This document shows, one piece after another, positions 26,116-34,815 of a DNA stretch of 64,000 nucleotides (position 1 is its first letter; each line of letters opens with the position of its first letter). The notes under the pieces were generated by a model. It saw only the letters and a program-made list of their open reading frames with translations. It had not been told where the DNA came from and searched no databases. A program made the translations under genes and the position numbers. Location of the stretch: NCBI RefSeq assembly GCF_000429725.1, contig NZ_AUCK01000001.1, positions 372,001 through 436,000 of the forward strand. The letters run 5' to 3'. This stretch comes from Alkalicoccus chagannorensis DSM 18086 (lineage in GTDB: Bacteria > Bacillota > Bacilli > Bacillales > Salisediminibacteriaceae).

Positions 26116-27060
26116 TCATCCAATCGGAACATCTCCGGAGACAACCGGCTGCAGCGTCCCGTCACTCAGACGGAGCAGCAGCCTGCCTGTCTCGTCAATC
26201 CCTTCCATCGTTCCGGTTATGTCACCACGGGGCTGATGGATGGTAATCTCCATGCCGATTCTATATGCTCTTTTCTCCCAACGGTCTTTAAAAGCGGCAA
26301 ATCCCTCGCGCTCAAACAGCTGCAGCTGCTCAAACCAGTGATCAAGCAGCTCTGCCGTCAATGAGGTTCTGTTCCACACGACACCGGTATGCTGATACAG
26401 CGAAACAGCAGGGATGTCTGCAGGAAACGACGTCTCGTTCACGTTCATGCCGATCCCGATGACAATCGACCGGATTTCGTCAGGATCTGACTGCATCTCC
26501 GTCAGAATGCCGCACACTTTTTTCTCCTCGAGCAGCAGGTCATTCGGCCACTTAATCGCAGGATGAACCCCGTGCTTCTCCAGTACTTCGGCTGCAGTGA
26601 CTGCCGCCGCCATCGTAATAGCCGGAGCTTCCGTTATCCCGATATCCGGACGTTCAATAATACTGACCGCCAAACCGGTACCCTCCGCCGTCGCCCATGG
26701 CCTGCCGAGCCGTCCACGGCCGCCTGTCTGCTCATCCGCAGAGACAACGGTGCCGGCTCCGGCTCCTTCAGCCGCCAATTGATTCGCCTTCGTCTGCGTC
26801 GTCGGGATCGAAGCGAAATGCTCAATCCGTCGAGGATGCCGGAGTGCAGCAGCAAGCCCGTGGCTTGAGAACGTGCCGCTGTCGGTAAGCAGCTCATATC
26901 CTTTTCGTCTGACTGCTCGGATCTCATATCCTTCTTTTTCCAGCTGTTGGACGGCTTTCCAGACAGCCGTTCTGGAGCAGTTCAGCTCTGCTGCAGCTGC
27001 TTCCCCGGATACATAGCCCGGTGTCTGCTGCAGCAGTCGCAGCAAGTCTGTCTTAATCAT
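26116..27060 (-). CDS. birA: Bifunctional biotin-protein ligase and biotin operon repressor
   Basis: 314 aa. An N-terminal winged helix (about 1-65, ELNCSRTAVWKAVQQLEKEGYEI) precedes the ligase domain. That domain has the biotinyl-AMP loop GGRGRLGRPW near 118-127, KWPNDLLL and the C-terminal SH3-like part (VVSGDVPIG end). It attaches biotin to carboxylases and should repress biotin genes, none of which are in the window. The ATG at 27060 follows GGGAGG and lies inside the end of cca. Confidence 0.95.
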   Translation of the reverse strand: MIKTDLLRLLQQTPGYVSGEAAAAELNCSRTAVWKAVQQLEKEGYEIRAVRRKGYELLTDSGTFSSHGLAAALRHPRRIEHFASIPTTQTKANQLAAEGAGAGTVVSADEQTGGRGRLGRPWATAEGTGLAVSIIERPDIGITEAPAITMAAAVTAAEVLEKHGVHPAIKWPNDLLLEEKKVCGILTEMQSDPDEIRSIVIGIGMNVNETSFPADIPAVSLYQHTGVVWNRTSLTAELLDHWFEQLQLFEREGFAAFKDRWEKRAYRIGMEITIHQPRGDITGTMEGIDETGRLLLRLSDGTLQPVVSGDVPIG

Positions 27061-28120
27061 CGTATATCCTCCCAGCATTCATCAGGGCCTCTCTGCTGTT
27101 CTGCCGCTGCCCTGTTACTACGTCGTACTCCAGTTTTTTCAGCAGAGTGCCGATATCCCTCCCGGAGAGGTGTTGAAAATCTCTCCCATTCACCTGCAGA
27201 TCAGATGTTTCGTGGATCGGAAGCTGATGATACTTTCCCATCCAATAGTGGACGTCTATACTGCTGCCACACATCCAGAGACAGGTCAGCGTCTCTTCCA
27301 GCCTTTTCTGACCGAGCTGGTATAGTTCCCAGTCCGACCATGGGACTCTGTCAACTGCTCTTCGAATAGACGCAGCTCCTCTGCGCACGTCTGCAGCAAG
27401 TCCCGGCATCGATAATGCCTGCTCCGGGAGCAGAAGTGCCCACCAGACAGCCGCAGGGACCTCCCCCTGCGGGAAGCGCTGCACCTGATCCGGATCGGGA
27501 TGAATCGGCAGGCTGCAGCGGAGAAGCAGTGTGGCTGCCCGTTTCCAAGATGCCTTATGCCAGCGGATTTTTCTCCAGCGGTCCATTTCTTTCACGAGAC
27601 GCTCCGCCGGCACCTCTTCGGTCCGTCGGCAGTCCCTGTTCCAGGCTTCATACAGCACCGGCTCCATCTCTAATTCAAATTCCGTCATCATCCGGACTGC
27701 TCGTAAAATCCTCAGAGGATCCTCTTGAAAAACCGTCTCCGGCACCGGAGAAGCAAGGATGCCTTCCTGCAGGTGTCTGCTTCCGGAATACGGATCTATC
27801 AGTGTACCCTCACGGTCCATAGCCATCGCATTGATGGTAAAGTCCCGCCGCTTTAAATCCTCTTTCAGTCCGGTTCTCATTCTCGTTACTTCCACCGGCT
27901 CTCCAAAAGGGAAGATCAAATACGTATCATGCTGCCTCCCGACGGGCACGACCCGGCCGAAACAGCGCCGTAAATCAGCTTCATCTGCCGCTGCAGCTAC
28001 ATCTAGATCTTGACTGATACTTCCTCTTACATAGTCGCGGACGGCTCCCCCGACAAGAAAGGCCTCGATTCCGCACGCTGAGCATTGATTCAAAATGCTG
28101 CGTCCTCGCTTCATCGTCAT
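27053..28120 (-). CDS. cca: CCA tRNA nucleotidyltransferase
   Basis: 355 aa, somewhat shorter than B. subtilis Cca (about 397). Class II signatures are LVGGAVRDYVRG, the catalytic DLD motif (ISQDLDVA), RRDFTINAMAMD and the template block EDPLRILRAVR. It adds or repairs the 3' CCA of tRNAs. The start is uncertain: ATG at 28120 overlaps the bshA stop (ATGA) and is preferred; 28114 or GTG 28129 are alternatives, and none has a strong ribosome site. Confidence 0.92.
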   Translation of the reverse strand: MTMKRGRSILNQCSACGIEAFLVGGAVRDYVRGSISQDLDVAAAADEADLRRCFGRVVPVGRQHDTYLIFPFGEPVEVTRMRTGLKEDLKRRDFTINAMAMDREGTLIDPYSGSRHLQEGILASPVPETVFQEDPLRILRAVRMMTEFELEMEPVLYEAWNRDCRRTEEVPAERLVKEMDRWRKIRWHKASWKRAATLLLRCSLPIHPDPDQVQRFPQGEVPAAVWWALLLPEQALSMPGLAADVRRGAASIRRAVDRVPWSDWELYQLGQKRLEETLTCLWMCGSSIDVHYWMGKYHQLPIHETSDLQVNGRDFQHLSGRDIGTLLKKLEYDVVTGQRQNSREALMNAGRIYDD

Positions 28121-29238
28121 CGACCGCACGCCTGGAGATACACACGTTCATACTGCTGCACAATCAAATCGCGGTTAAACGTCGTCTGTACCCGCTCAGC
28201 AGCAGCTAATCCCATACGCCGCTGCAGCGGTTGATCTTCGGCCAGCTGCAGCGCAGCTTCTGTAAACGCATCAATATCTCCGAGCGGGCGGATAAAGCCG
28301 CTGATGCCTTCTTCGATTACTTCCGGGATGCCACCTGCATCGGAACCTATGACAGGAACCCCGCAGGCCATCGCCTCCAGAAGAACTAATCCAAAGCTCT
28401 CTTTTGAAGACAGAAGGAGATTCACGTCACTGGCTGCAAGCAGCTCAGCCACTCTTTTTTGACTGCCGGCAAAAATCACATCGTCCTCGACCCCGAGTTC
28501 TTCTGTCAGCCGTCGGATGACGGGCATTTCAGGCCCCTCCCCAATCAGCAGCAGCGCAGCCTTTTGCTCATGTCTAACACGAGCAAACGTATGTACGACG
28601 TCCTCCACCCGTTTCACTTTTCTGAAGTTGGAGACGTGGGACATGATAAACGTGCTTTCATCAAGCCCGATCGATTCCCGTATTTCTTTATCTTCTCTTG
28701 GGTAATATATGTCCGGATCCACAAAATTATAAACCGTTTCAACCGGTCGTTCTACATCCAGCAGTTCTCTCGTCTGGCGGATCAAGTCATGGGATACAGC
28801 AGTGACCGCATCCGATTTTTCGATGCCGAAACGGATAATGTCGGATAGGGAAGGATCGTATCCAAGCACGGTAATATCTGTTCCATGCAGTGTCGTTACA
28901 ATTTTCACATCACTTCCGGCCATTTCTTTCGCCAAGTAGGCGCTCACCGCGTGAGGAACAGCATAGTGAACGTGCAGGACATCGAGTTCCTCCCGCTTAA
29001 TGACATCCGCCATCCGGCTTGCGAGTGCCAGATCGTAAGGTGGGTACTGGAACACAGCATAGGAACTGACCGTTACTTCATGAAAATAAATATTCGATTC
29101 CCCTCCATTCAATCGGTAGGGCATGCTCGAGGTTATAAAGTGAATATCGTGCCCTTTTGCAGCAAGGGCTTTGCCGAGTTCGGTGGCAACCACGCCGGAT
29201 CCGCCGACGGTCGGGTAGCACGTGATTCCTATTTTCAT
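28117..29238 (-). CDS. bshA: N-acetyl-alpha-D-glucosaminyl L-malate synthase BshA
   Basis: 373 aa GT4 glycosyltransferase for the first step of bacillithiol synthesis, joining GlcNAc to malate. N-terminal [30 protein letters not shown] and the C-terminal donor site [23 protein letters not shown] are diagnostic. The ATG overlaps the bshB1 stop by 4 bp. It sits in the conserved mgsA-bshB1-bshA-cca-birA run. Confidence 0.96.
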   Translation of the reverse strand: MKIGITCYPTVGGSGVVATELGKALAAKGHDIHFITSSMPYRLNGGESNIYFHEVTVSSYAVFQYPPYDLALASRMADVIKREELDVLHVHYAVPHAVSAYLAKEMAGSDVKIVTTLHGTDITVLGYDPSLSDIIRFGIEKSDAVTAVSHDLIRQTRELLDVERPVETVYNFVDPDIYYPREDKEIRESIGLDESTFIMSHVSNFRKVKRVEDVVHTFARVRHEQKAALLLIGEGPEMPVIRRLTEELGVEDDVIFAGSQKRVAELLAASDVNLLLSSKESFGLVLLEAMACGVPVIGSDAGGIPEVIEEGISGFIRPLGDIDAFTEAALQLAEDQPLQRRMGLAAAERVQTTFNRDLIVQQYERVYLQACGR

Positions 29239-29927
29239 GATGAAAACTCCTCAAATAAGGGCAGTATCGGCAGCCCCTCCACTTGAAACCCTTCTGCTGC
29301 TTCTGTTCCCGCTTCCCGACCGTAAAGACGATCTCTTGCAGCAGTATCATCCAGGTATCCTTTTGTTAGTGGAGTCGCCGTTTGACCAGATCCCCCTTCA
29401 AACTGGGACGCATAACACTGCAGCGCCTCCCGCTTCAACGAAGCCGTACTTGATATATCCACAGCTGTGTCGGGTCTGCCGAGCCCGTTAATCTGATAAT
29501 AATACAGCTTTTCAGGCCGATATGGGGGGCCCGTTCCGATTTTTTTGACACCGGCATCGAAACAAGCGGTACGCACGAGACTGCCGCATGTTTCATGGTC
29601 GGGGTGTCGGTCGGGAGCAGCTGGAGCAAATACAAGACCCGGCCGGAGCGAACGGATCAGTTGAATCAGTTCGGCACGTATGTCCTCCGAATGAAGATGC
29701 AGCCCTCTGTCCGGAAATGTCCATATGGTATGTCCCGCTCCGATACAGGAAGCCGCTTCTGCGGCTTCCTGTCGGCGTATGGACGGATTTCCATTCGAAG
29801 AACATTCTGCCTCCGTCAAGGAGAGAAATTCCACGCTTCTCCCGGACGCTGCAGCTTTAGCAGCGGTTCCTCCCATGCCGATTTCAATGTCATCCGGATG
29901 AGCTCCGACGCAGAGCACATCGGCCAT
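29235..29927 (-). CDS. bshB1: Bacillithiol biosynthesis deacetylase BshB1
   Basis: 230 aa zinc deacetylase (LmbE family) for the second bacillithiol step. The metal motif AHPDDIE (H10, D12, D13) and HPDH near 110 are present. The start ATG at 29927 follows AAGGGGG by eight bases and shares one base with the mgsA stop (TGATG). A longer frame upstream lies in mgsA and lacks a ribosome site. Confidence 0.95.
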   Translation of the reverse strand: MADVLCVGAHPDDIEIGMGGTAAKAAASGRSVEFLSLTEAECSSNGNPSIRRQEAAEAASCIGAGHTIWTFPDRGLHLHSEDIRAELIQLIRSLRPGLVFAPAAPDRHPDHETCGSLVRTACFDAGVKKIGTGPPYRPEKLYYYQINGLGRPDTAVDISSTASLKREALQCYASQFEGGSGQTATPLTKGYLDDTAARDRLYGREAGTEAAEGFQVEGLPILPLFEEFSS

Positions 29928-30343
29928 CAGGAGTTCCCCCTTGCCTCGCCGCGCACAATTTCTCTCCACGCCAGATCTCCCCTCGCGAGACCTGCAATCA
30001 GTACTTCCGCAGTCGCCATATTGGTTGCGAGTGGAATGCTGTATACATCACAGAGACGGATCAAGGCATTGATGTCCGGTTCGTGGGGTTGTGCTGTAAG
30101 CGGATCCCGGAAGAAAAAGACGAGATCCATGCGGTTTTCCGCAATCAGTGCGCCAATCTGCTGGTCTCCACCGAGCGGGCCGGAACGAAAAAGTTCCACA
30201 TGCAGATCTGACGCCTCCATAATCCGCTGCCCTGTTGTTCCAGTTGCAAAAAGGGAATGCGGCTCCAGCACCGGCTCATATGCTGTCAAAAATTGAACGA
30301 GGTCGTCTTTTTTCTTGTCATGTGCAATACATGCAATATTCAT
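29927..30343 (-). CDS. mgsA: Methylglyoxal synthase
   Basis: 138 aa. It converts dihydroxyacetone phosphate to methylglyoxal. Phosphate-binding [17 protein letters not shown] and the FFRDPL segment are intact. AAGGAG lies nine bases before ATG 30343. Its link with the bacillithiol genes is conserved in Bacillaceae; bacillithiol helps detoxify methylglyoxal. Confidence 0.95.
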   Translation of the reverse strand: MNIACIAHDKKKDDLVQFLTAYEPVLEPHSLFATGTTGQRIMEASDLHVELFRSGPLGGDQQIGALIAENRMDLVFFFRDPLTAQPHEPDINALIRLCDVYSIPLATNMATAEVLIAGLARGDLAWREIVRGEARGNS

Positions 30344-30344
30344 A

Positions 30345-31154
30345 TCACTGATCTCCTTCCAGCGTTATAAGCTGATCCAGTCCGTATACCAGTCCCGTAT
30401 AAGTCTGCACTTCCTCAATCGCGAGTTTAACTCCGGGCATGAACGACGTCCGGTTCAAGGAGTCGTGCCGCAGAGTCAAGGTCTGCCCTTCGCCTCCAAA
30501 CAGAACCTCCTGATGGGCCACCCGCCCAGGAAGACGGACACTGTGCACTTTCATGCCTTCATAGTCTGCACCTCGTGCATGAGCCCATGCTTCCGATTCT
30601 TCAGGGTGTCCCTGCTGTTTTTCCTTCCGCACTTCCGCGATCATCTGCGCTGTTTTCATCGCTGTACCGGAAGGCGCATCGAGTTTCCGGTCGTGGTGCT
30701 GTTCAATGATTTCGACATCTTCCATGTAAGCTGCAGCCATTTTGGAAAATTTCATTAGAAGAATGGCTCCCACTGCAAAGTTGGGAGCGATCAGCGCGCC
30801 CAGCTCTTTCTCTTCTGCAAGACGACCTAGTTCGTCAATATCTTCCTCTGAAAATCCGGTCGTCCCGACGACCGGCCGGACTCGGTGCTCCAATGCTTTA
30901 CGCAGATGAACTTTCCCCGTCTCCGGATTGGTGAGATCTACGAGGACATCGATTTTTTCCGATGTGAAGCAGCTGTCGACGTCCTTGTACACGGGAACAT
31001 CCAGATCCGCCATCCCTTCGGCATCCATCATCTTCCCTTGATTGAAACGATGATCGATCACAGCTGCCAGGGTAAACCCGTCCGTTCGCTCAACCAGCTG
31101 CACCGCTTCCTTCCCCATATTCCCTCTTGGTCCTGCGACTGCAATTCTCGTCAT
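30345..31154 (-). CDS. dapB: 4-hydroxy-tetrahydrodipicolinate reductase
   Basis: 269 aa. An N-terminal NAD(P)H site ([17 protein letters not shown]) and the substrate block [13 protein letters not shown] are present. It acts in lysine and meso-diaminopimelate synthesis. The ATG at 31154 is chosen, nine bases after GGAGG; ATG 31163 touches the ribosome site. It lies 1 bp after the MazG-like gene. Confidence 0.95.
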   Translation of the reverse strand: MTRIAVAGPRGNMGKEAVQLVERTDGFTLAAVIDHRFNQGKMMDAEGMADLDVPVYKDVDSCFTSEKIDVLVDLTNPETGKVHLRKALEHRVRPVVGTTGFSEEDIDELGRLAEEKELGALIAPNFAVGAILLMKFSKMAAAYMEDVEIIEQHHDRKLDAPSGTAMKTAQMIAEVRKEKQQGHPEESEAWAHARGADYEGMKVHSVRLPGRVAHQEVLFGGEGQTLTLRHDSLNRTSFMPGVKLAIEEVQTYTGLVYGLDQLITLEGDQ

Positions 31155-31155
31155 G

Positions 31156-31485
31156 TCAGGCATCCTCCTTCTTTGTCCATCGGTCTTTATCTCTTGTTTT
31201 AAATTTTTCCATCACCAGATCGAACGACTCTTCTAGGTCGATATCGAGCGAATTCGCCAGGCAGATCATCACAAACAGGACATCGCCGATCTCCTGCTCC
31301 ATCGTTTTTTCTCCCTCGGATGCTTTCTTTGGCTTTTCTCCATAAAAATGGTTCACTTCTCTTGCCAGTTCTCCCATTTCTTCAGTTAACCGGGCCATCA
31401 TGGAGAGCGGTCCGAAATAGCCTTCCTTGAACTGTCCGATGTACTGATCTACTTCCTGCTGCATGTCTTCCGTTGATTTCGTCAC
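31156..31485 (-). CDS. ypjD: MazG-like nucleotide pyrophosphohydrolase (YpjD)
   Basis: 109 aa from GTG at 31485, six bases after GGAGGG; ATG at 31491 abuts the ribosome site directly. The MazG metal-site patterns EEMGELAREVN and EQEIGDVLFVMICLAN are present, with the near-universal YpjD text FKEGYFGPLSMMARL. It probably hydrolyses non-canonical NTPs to NMP and PPi. It is first gene of the ypjD-dapB-mgsA-bsh operon. Confidence 0.92.
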   Translation of the reverse strand: MTKSTEDMQQEVDQYIGQFKEGYFGPLSMMARLTEEMGELAREVNHFYGEKPKKASEGEKTMEQEIGDVLFVMICLANSLDIDLEESFDLVMEKFKTRDKDRWTKKEDA

Positions 31486-31691
31486 GTCCATCCCTCCATA
31501 CCTGCTATGTACTCCACCATCATCGTAGCCGATTCGTCTGATTTTGACAAATAGAGCAGACTGCTGCCCGTAAACTTCCCGTATGAGCTTGACGCAGGCA
31601 CATGACTGCGATGTAATAGAGTCGTATGTCTCTTTCCAACGATTGACTGAAACGGACGCACACATCGATTCTCTATACTTGGAGGTGCATC

Positions 31692-32567
31692 ATGAAACCA
31701 TGGCAGCATGCCAAAAATATTGCATTCATTCTTTTAGGTTCGGCGGTAATGTCTTTCGGACTCGTCTATTTTAACATGGAAAACAACTTGGCTGACGGAG
31801 GTTTTACCGGTATTACGCTGCTGCTTTTCTTCATGTTTGAATTGAATCCTGCCTATTCCAACATCTGGCTCAATCTCCCTCTTTTCTTCATTGGCTGGAA
31901 AGTGCTCGGCCGCACTGTCTTTTTGTATACGTTGATTGGTACATTTGCCGTATCTATTTTCCTATGGGTGTTTCAGGAATTCAGGTTCATAGAAATCCCT
32001 CTTCACGATGATATGACCCTCGCAGCCCTTTTTGCCGGCGTCTTCATCGGGACAGGTCTCGGTATTGTTTTCCGTTACGGGGGTACGACCGGTGGCGTCG
32101 ATATTATCGCCAAACTCGGATTCAAATACTACGGCTGGAGCATGGGACGAACCATGTTCGTGTTTGATGCGGGTGTTATTACGACGTCACTGATCTACCT
32201 GAATTACCGCGAAGCGATGTACACCCTGCTCGCCGTGTTTATCGCTGCCAAAGTCATCGATTTTATTCAGCAGGGCGCCTATTCTGGGAAAGCAGCAATG
32301 ATCATTTCAAACAATGCCCCGATTCTGGCAAAATCCATTCTCGAAGAAATGGACCGCGGCGCCACCCTGCTGCAGGGGCGCGGCTCTTTTACCGGTGCTG
32401 ACAGAGAAGTATTGTACTGCGTTGTATCAAGAAATGAAATGGTACGCTTAAAGCAGCTGATTGCACGCACAGACCCTCATGCTTTCGTTACGTTAATGGA
32501 CGTTCAGGACATCATGGGGGAAGGATTCACCCTGGATGAAGATAAGAAGCCAATTCAGGTTCCTTAA
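31692..32567 (+). CDS. ypjC: YitT family membrane protein (YpjC)
   Basis: 291 aa with five or six membrane helices in the first 195 residues and the family signatures NLADGGFTGITLLLFF and YGGTTGGVDIIAKL. A cytosolic DUF2179 domain follows at about 205-285 (RGATLLQGRGSFTGADREVLYCVV). Transport function is suspected but unproven for the family. The ATG follows GGAGG by six bases. It is the only plus-strand gene between 15 and 64 kb and diverges from ypjD. Confidence 0.9.
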   Translation: MKPWQHAKNIAFILLGSAVMSFGLVYFNMENNLADGGFTGITLLLFFMFELNPAYSNIWLNLPLFFIGWKVLGRTVFLYTLIGTFAVSIFLWVFQEFRFIEIPLHDDMTLAALFAGVFIGTGLGIVFRYGGTTGGVDIIAKLGFKYYGWSMGRTMFVFDAGVITTSLIYLNYREAMYTLLAVFIAAKVIDFIQQGAYSGKAAMIISNNAPILAKSILEEMDRGATLLQGRGSFTGADREVLYCVVSRNEMVRLKQLIARTDPHAFVTLMDVQDIMGEGFTLDEDKKPIQVP

Positions 32568-33276
32568 GTACTAAACATGTGCAGGGGTAGGCTTCATGGA
32601 TCAACATCGGGCGCTCCCGCCTTTTTAACCGTCGGCATACCGGGCCGCTCAGGACTGAATCTCTCGGTTTTCACCGCCAGCCGGTCGAAGCAGCACGTTC
32701 TTTCCGAATATAGTTCGGATGGTTTCGAAAAACGGAAGGTGCTGCATGCATTCACAGCGGCAGCTAAAACCAGTCATTGTCCCGCCTCGTCTTCCATCCA
32801 TCCTTTAAAGAAAAAGGCTTGAAAATACCAGAATCGAAAGAAGTCCTCAGCCTGTCTCTGGTGAGGACTTTCTGCATCGCAAGGGTGATTTCCCCCAAGG
32901 AGCATCGCCTGTCGCTGGCAAGCCTTCCGCTGACCGTTGAAAGAACAGCAGCAGGACATCTTCAGCTCTCCCTTTTCCCGAGTGCTTGTCTTTCCATAAT
33001 CAACCCACTGTCCAGACTGTACGGGCTTGATATCTCCAGACCAAAAGTGCCGAGCAGCTTTTCGTCGGAACGGCTTGTATCGCAGGTTCGTTGAGGAAAC
33101 CATGCGGGCATCCTGCTTCCCGCGCAGCCGACATCGCCGCCGTCCCCCTGCAAAAAAACGTACACATTCCTAACGTGTAAAAAAGATCTCCAGGTGAAAC
33201 AGAGGCTGCCCTTCCTGGAGAGAATGTGAGAACGTTCACTGCAGGGGAGGCAGGTTCATGATGATGTTATACAAAC
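32568..33276. other. Long spacer with repeat-like segments, no credible gene
   Basis: About 700 bp follow ypjC before the conserved hairpin. An imperfect hairpin at 32836-32872 (GTCCTCA / TGAGGAC with flanking GAAAG / CTTTC) could end ypjC, but it has no T-run. A segment at 33041-33101 resembles 2184-2252. Overlapping open frames on both strands have no ribosome sites. ypjB, expected near ypjA in B. subtilis, is absent. Confidence 0.55.
33041..33101. repeat. Diverged intergenic repeat, copy related to 2184-2252
   Basis: It shares GTCGGAACGGC and flanking AAAAG / CTTTT and TTGAGG-AA blocks with 2184-2252. The minus strand reads QAVPTKSCSALL, against HAVPTKRRFALL in the other copy, in the same frame. 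The match is short and found by eye. Confidence 0.45.
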
Positions 33277-33277
33277 A

Positions 33278-33320
33278 AAACGCTTTCGACGATCCAATCG
33301 GATCATCGAAAGCGTTTTTA
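33278..33320. terminator. Conserved hairpin, family copy 3 (terminator of ypjA-yugP)
   Basis: Arms 33278-33295 and 33300-33317 pair over 18 positions with one mismatch. Relative to copies 1 and 2, CTTCCGA/TCGGAAG has become CTTTCGA/TCGAAAG, a paired change that keeps the stem. T-runs flank both sides. Confidence 0.85.
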
Positions 33321-33393
33321 ACGTGCTGGAGAACGATGTTGTCCCAGCCTCTTCTTTCTTCGCCCGGGCATCTTTCCATCCCGGTTGTCCTGA

Positions 33394-34080
33394 TTAATCA
33401 TCCATCATGAAGTACATCAGCACGAAACGGATCAGTTCAATGACCGCGACGAGAGCAGATGCTACGTACGTAAGTGCAGCTGCGTTAAGCACTTTTTTCG
33501 TCTCACGCTCTTCGTTGTTCTGAATGACGCCACTGGCCACAACCTGGTCCATGGCCCTGGTGGAAGCATTGAATTCCACCGGCAGTGTCACGAGCTGAAA
33601 TAGAACTGCGAAGGACATGAGCACGATCCCGGCAAGCATTAACTCGGACATCGTCAGCAGCATGCCGCCGATGATGAGGAAAATCGATGCATTTGAACCA
33701 AAACTCGCCATAGGGACGAGAGAAGAACGGAACCGGAGAAAAGCATAATTCTCCGCATCCTGGATGGCGTGGCCCACCTCATGGGCGGCTACGGCTGCAC
33801 CAGCTACTGAGTTACCGTAGTAGTTGCCTTCTGAGAGCCGCACCACTTTAGACTGTGGATCGTAATGATCCGTCAGCTGTCCTTTGACCGGTTCGATCGA
33901 CACATTGTATAACCCGTTGTCATCGAGAATCTTGCGCGCTGTTTCTGCGCCGGTCATTCCGGAAGAGGCACGTACCTGAGAGTACTTTTTATAGGTGCTT
34001 TTCACCCTGGAGCTGGCCCATAGAGGGACAATAAGCAGGATTGCGAAATAAATAATAAACGCTGTCATAGAGCCGAACAT
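33394..34080 (-). CDS. yugP: YugP-like zinc metallopeptidase
   Basis: 228 aa. It has an N-terminal membrane helix (AFIIYFAILLIVPLW), the zinc motif HEVGH at 100-104 (AAHEVGHAIQDAE) and three C-terminal helices. This is the pattern of the DUF2232/YugP membrane zinc peptidases. The ATG at 34080 follows GGGAGG by seven bases. The substrate is unknown. It takes the place where B. subtilis has ypjB. Confidence 0.88.
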   Translation of the reverse strand: MFGSMTAFIIYFAILLIVPLWASSRVKSTYKKYSQVRASSGMTGAETARKILDDNGLYNVSIEPVKGQLTDHYDPQSKVVRLSEGNYYGNSVAGAAVAAHEVGHAIQDAENYAFLRFRSSLVPMASFGSNASIFLIIGGMLLTMSELMLAGIVLMSFAVLFQLVTLPVEFNASTRAMDQVVASGVIQNNEERETKKVLNAAALTYVASALVAVIELIRFVLMYFMMDD

Positions 34081-34115
34081 GTATCTTCCTCCCCTCTCGT
34101 TGTCTAACATCAATT

Positions 34116-34745
34116 TTAGTCAAACTTTTTAGAAGTGTCAATCATTGCGAACTGCTGAAAGAGCGGACGCCACGCCTTATTTCCCCACCAGACTGCCCCG
34201 AGAGAAATCAGGCTGAGCCAGAACGTGAAGTAGCCAATTTCGCTGAGATAGGGGGTCAGCGATCGAGCGACCCAGGGGTGCATCCCGAAGAGGTAGTCAA
34301 TGATATCATTGTGTATCGTCCATACTGCCGTACATATAAGATGCCATGCCTTCAGTTTGAAAAACGGCAGATACAGCAGTGCCTGCAGCGCCATACCCGC
34401 ATGGGAAAAGATCAGCATCCAGCTCACGAGGCTGATCGGCTCCCCGCCTACGACACCTGCTGACACATTCATGACGACTGCCCAAACCCCATATTTGATT
34501 AACGTCACCGCTGCCAGTGCTTCAATCAGCGGCCACTGTTTTCCGAAGATGTAACCGGCAAGTACAATCGTAAAAAATAAACTCGCTGTAGGACTGTCCG
34601 GCACAAAAGGAAGAAAATACCAAGGTGTCTGCATCAGTTGTTGTTCGTACCAGTAATATCCGTATATTGTTCCTGCCGCATTGATGAGAAAAAGCGTCCA
34701 TAATATTGGTTTATCCAGCAGCACTTTTGCTATGTATTCGTTCAA
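34116..34745 (-). CDS. ypjA: YpjA family membrane protein (DUF1405)
   Basis: 209 aa with about six membrane helices. Conserved phrases include FLINAAGTIYGYYWY, FVPDSPTASLFF and WTIHNDIIDYLFGMHP. The start codon is TTG at 34745, nine bases after GGGAGG. It follows qcrC, the same order as in B. subtilis. The function is unknown; the association with the cytochrome bc genes hints at a respiratory or membrane assembly role. Confidence 0.88.
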   Translation of the reverse strand: MNEYIAKVLLDKPILWTLFLINAAGTIYGYYWYEQQLMQTPWYFLPFVPDSPTASLFFTIVLAGYIFGKQWPLIEALAAVTLIKYGVWAVVMNVSAGVVGGEPISLVSWMLIFSHAGMALQALLYLPFFKLKAWHLICTAVWTIHNDIIDYLFGMHPWVARSLTPYLSEIGYFTFWLSLISLGAVWWGNKAWRPLFQQFAMIDTSKKFD

Positions 34746-34771
34746 CGCAGGCTACCTCCCGGACAGACAGA

Positions 34772-34809
34772 GGGAGAGCCGGCGGACACACACATCAGCC
34801 GGCTCTCCC
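34772..34809 (-). terminator. Strong hairpin between qcrC and ypjA
   Basis: A perfect 12-bp stem GGGAGAGCCGGC / GCCGGCTCTCCC starts 6 bp after the qcrC stop. No T-run follows on the minus strand, so it may protect or partly attenuate the qcr transcript rather than end it. Confidence 0.5.
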
Positions 34810-34815
34810 CTCGTT

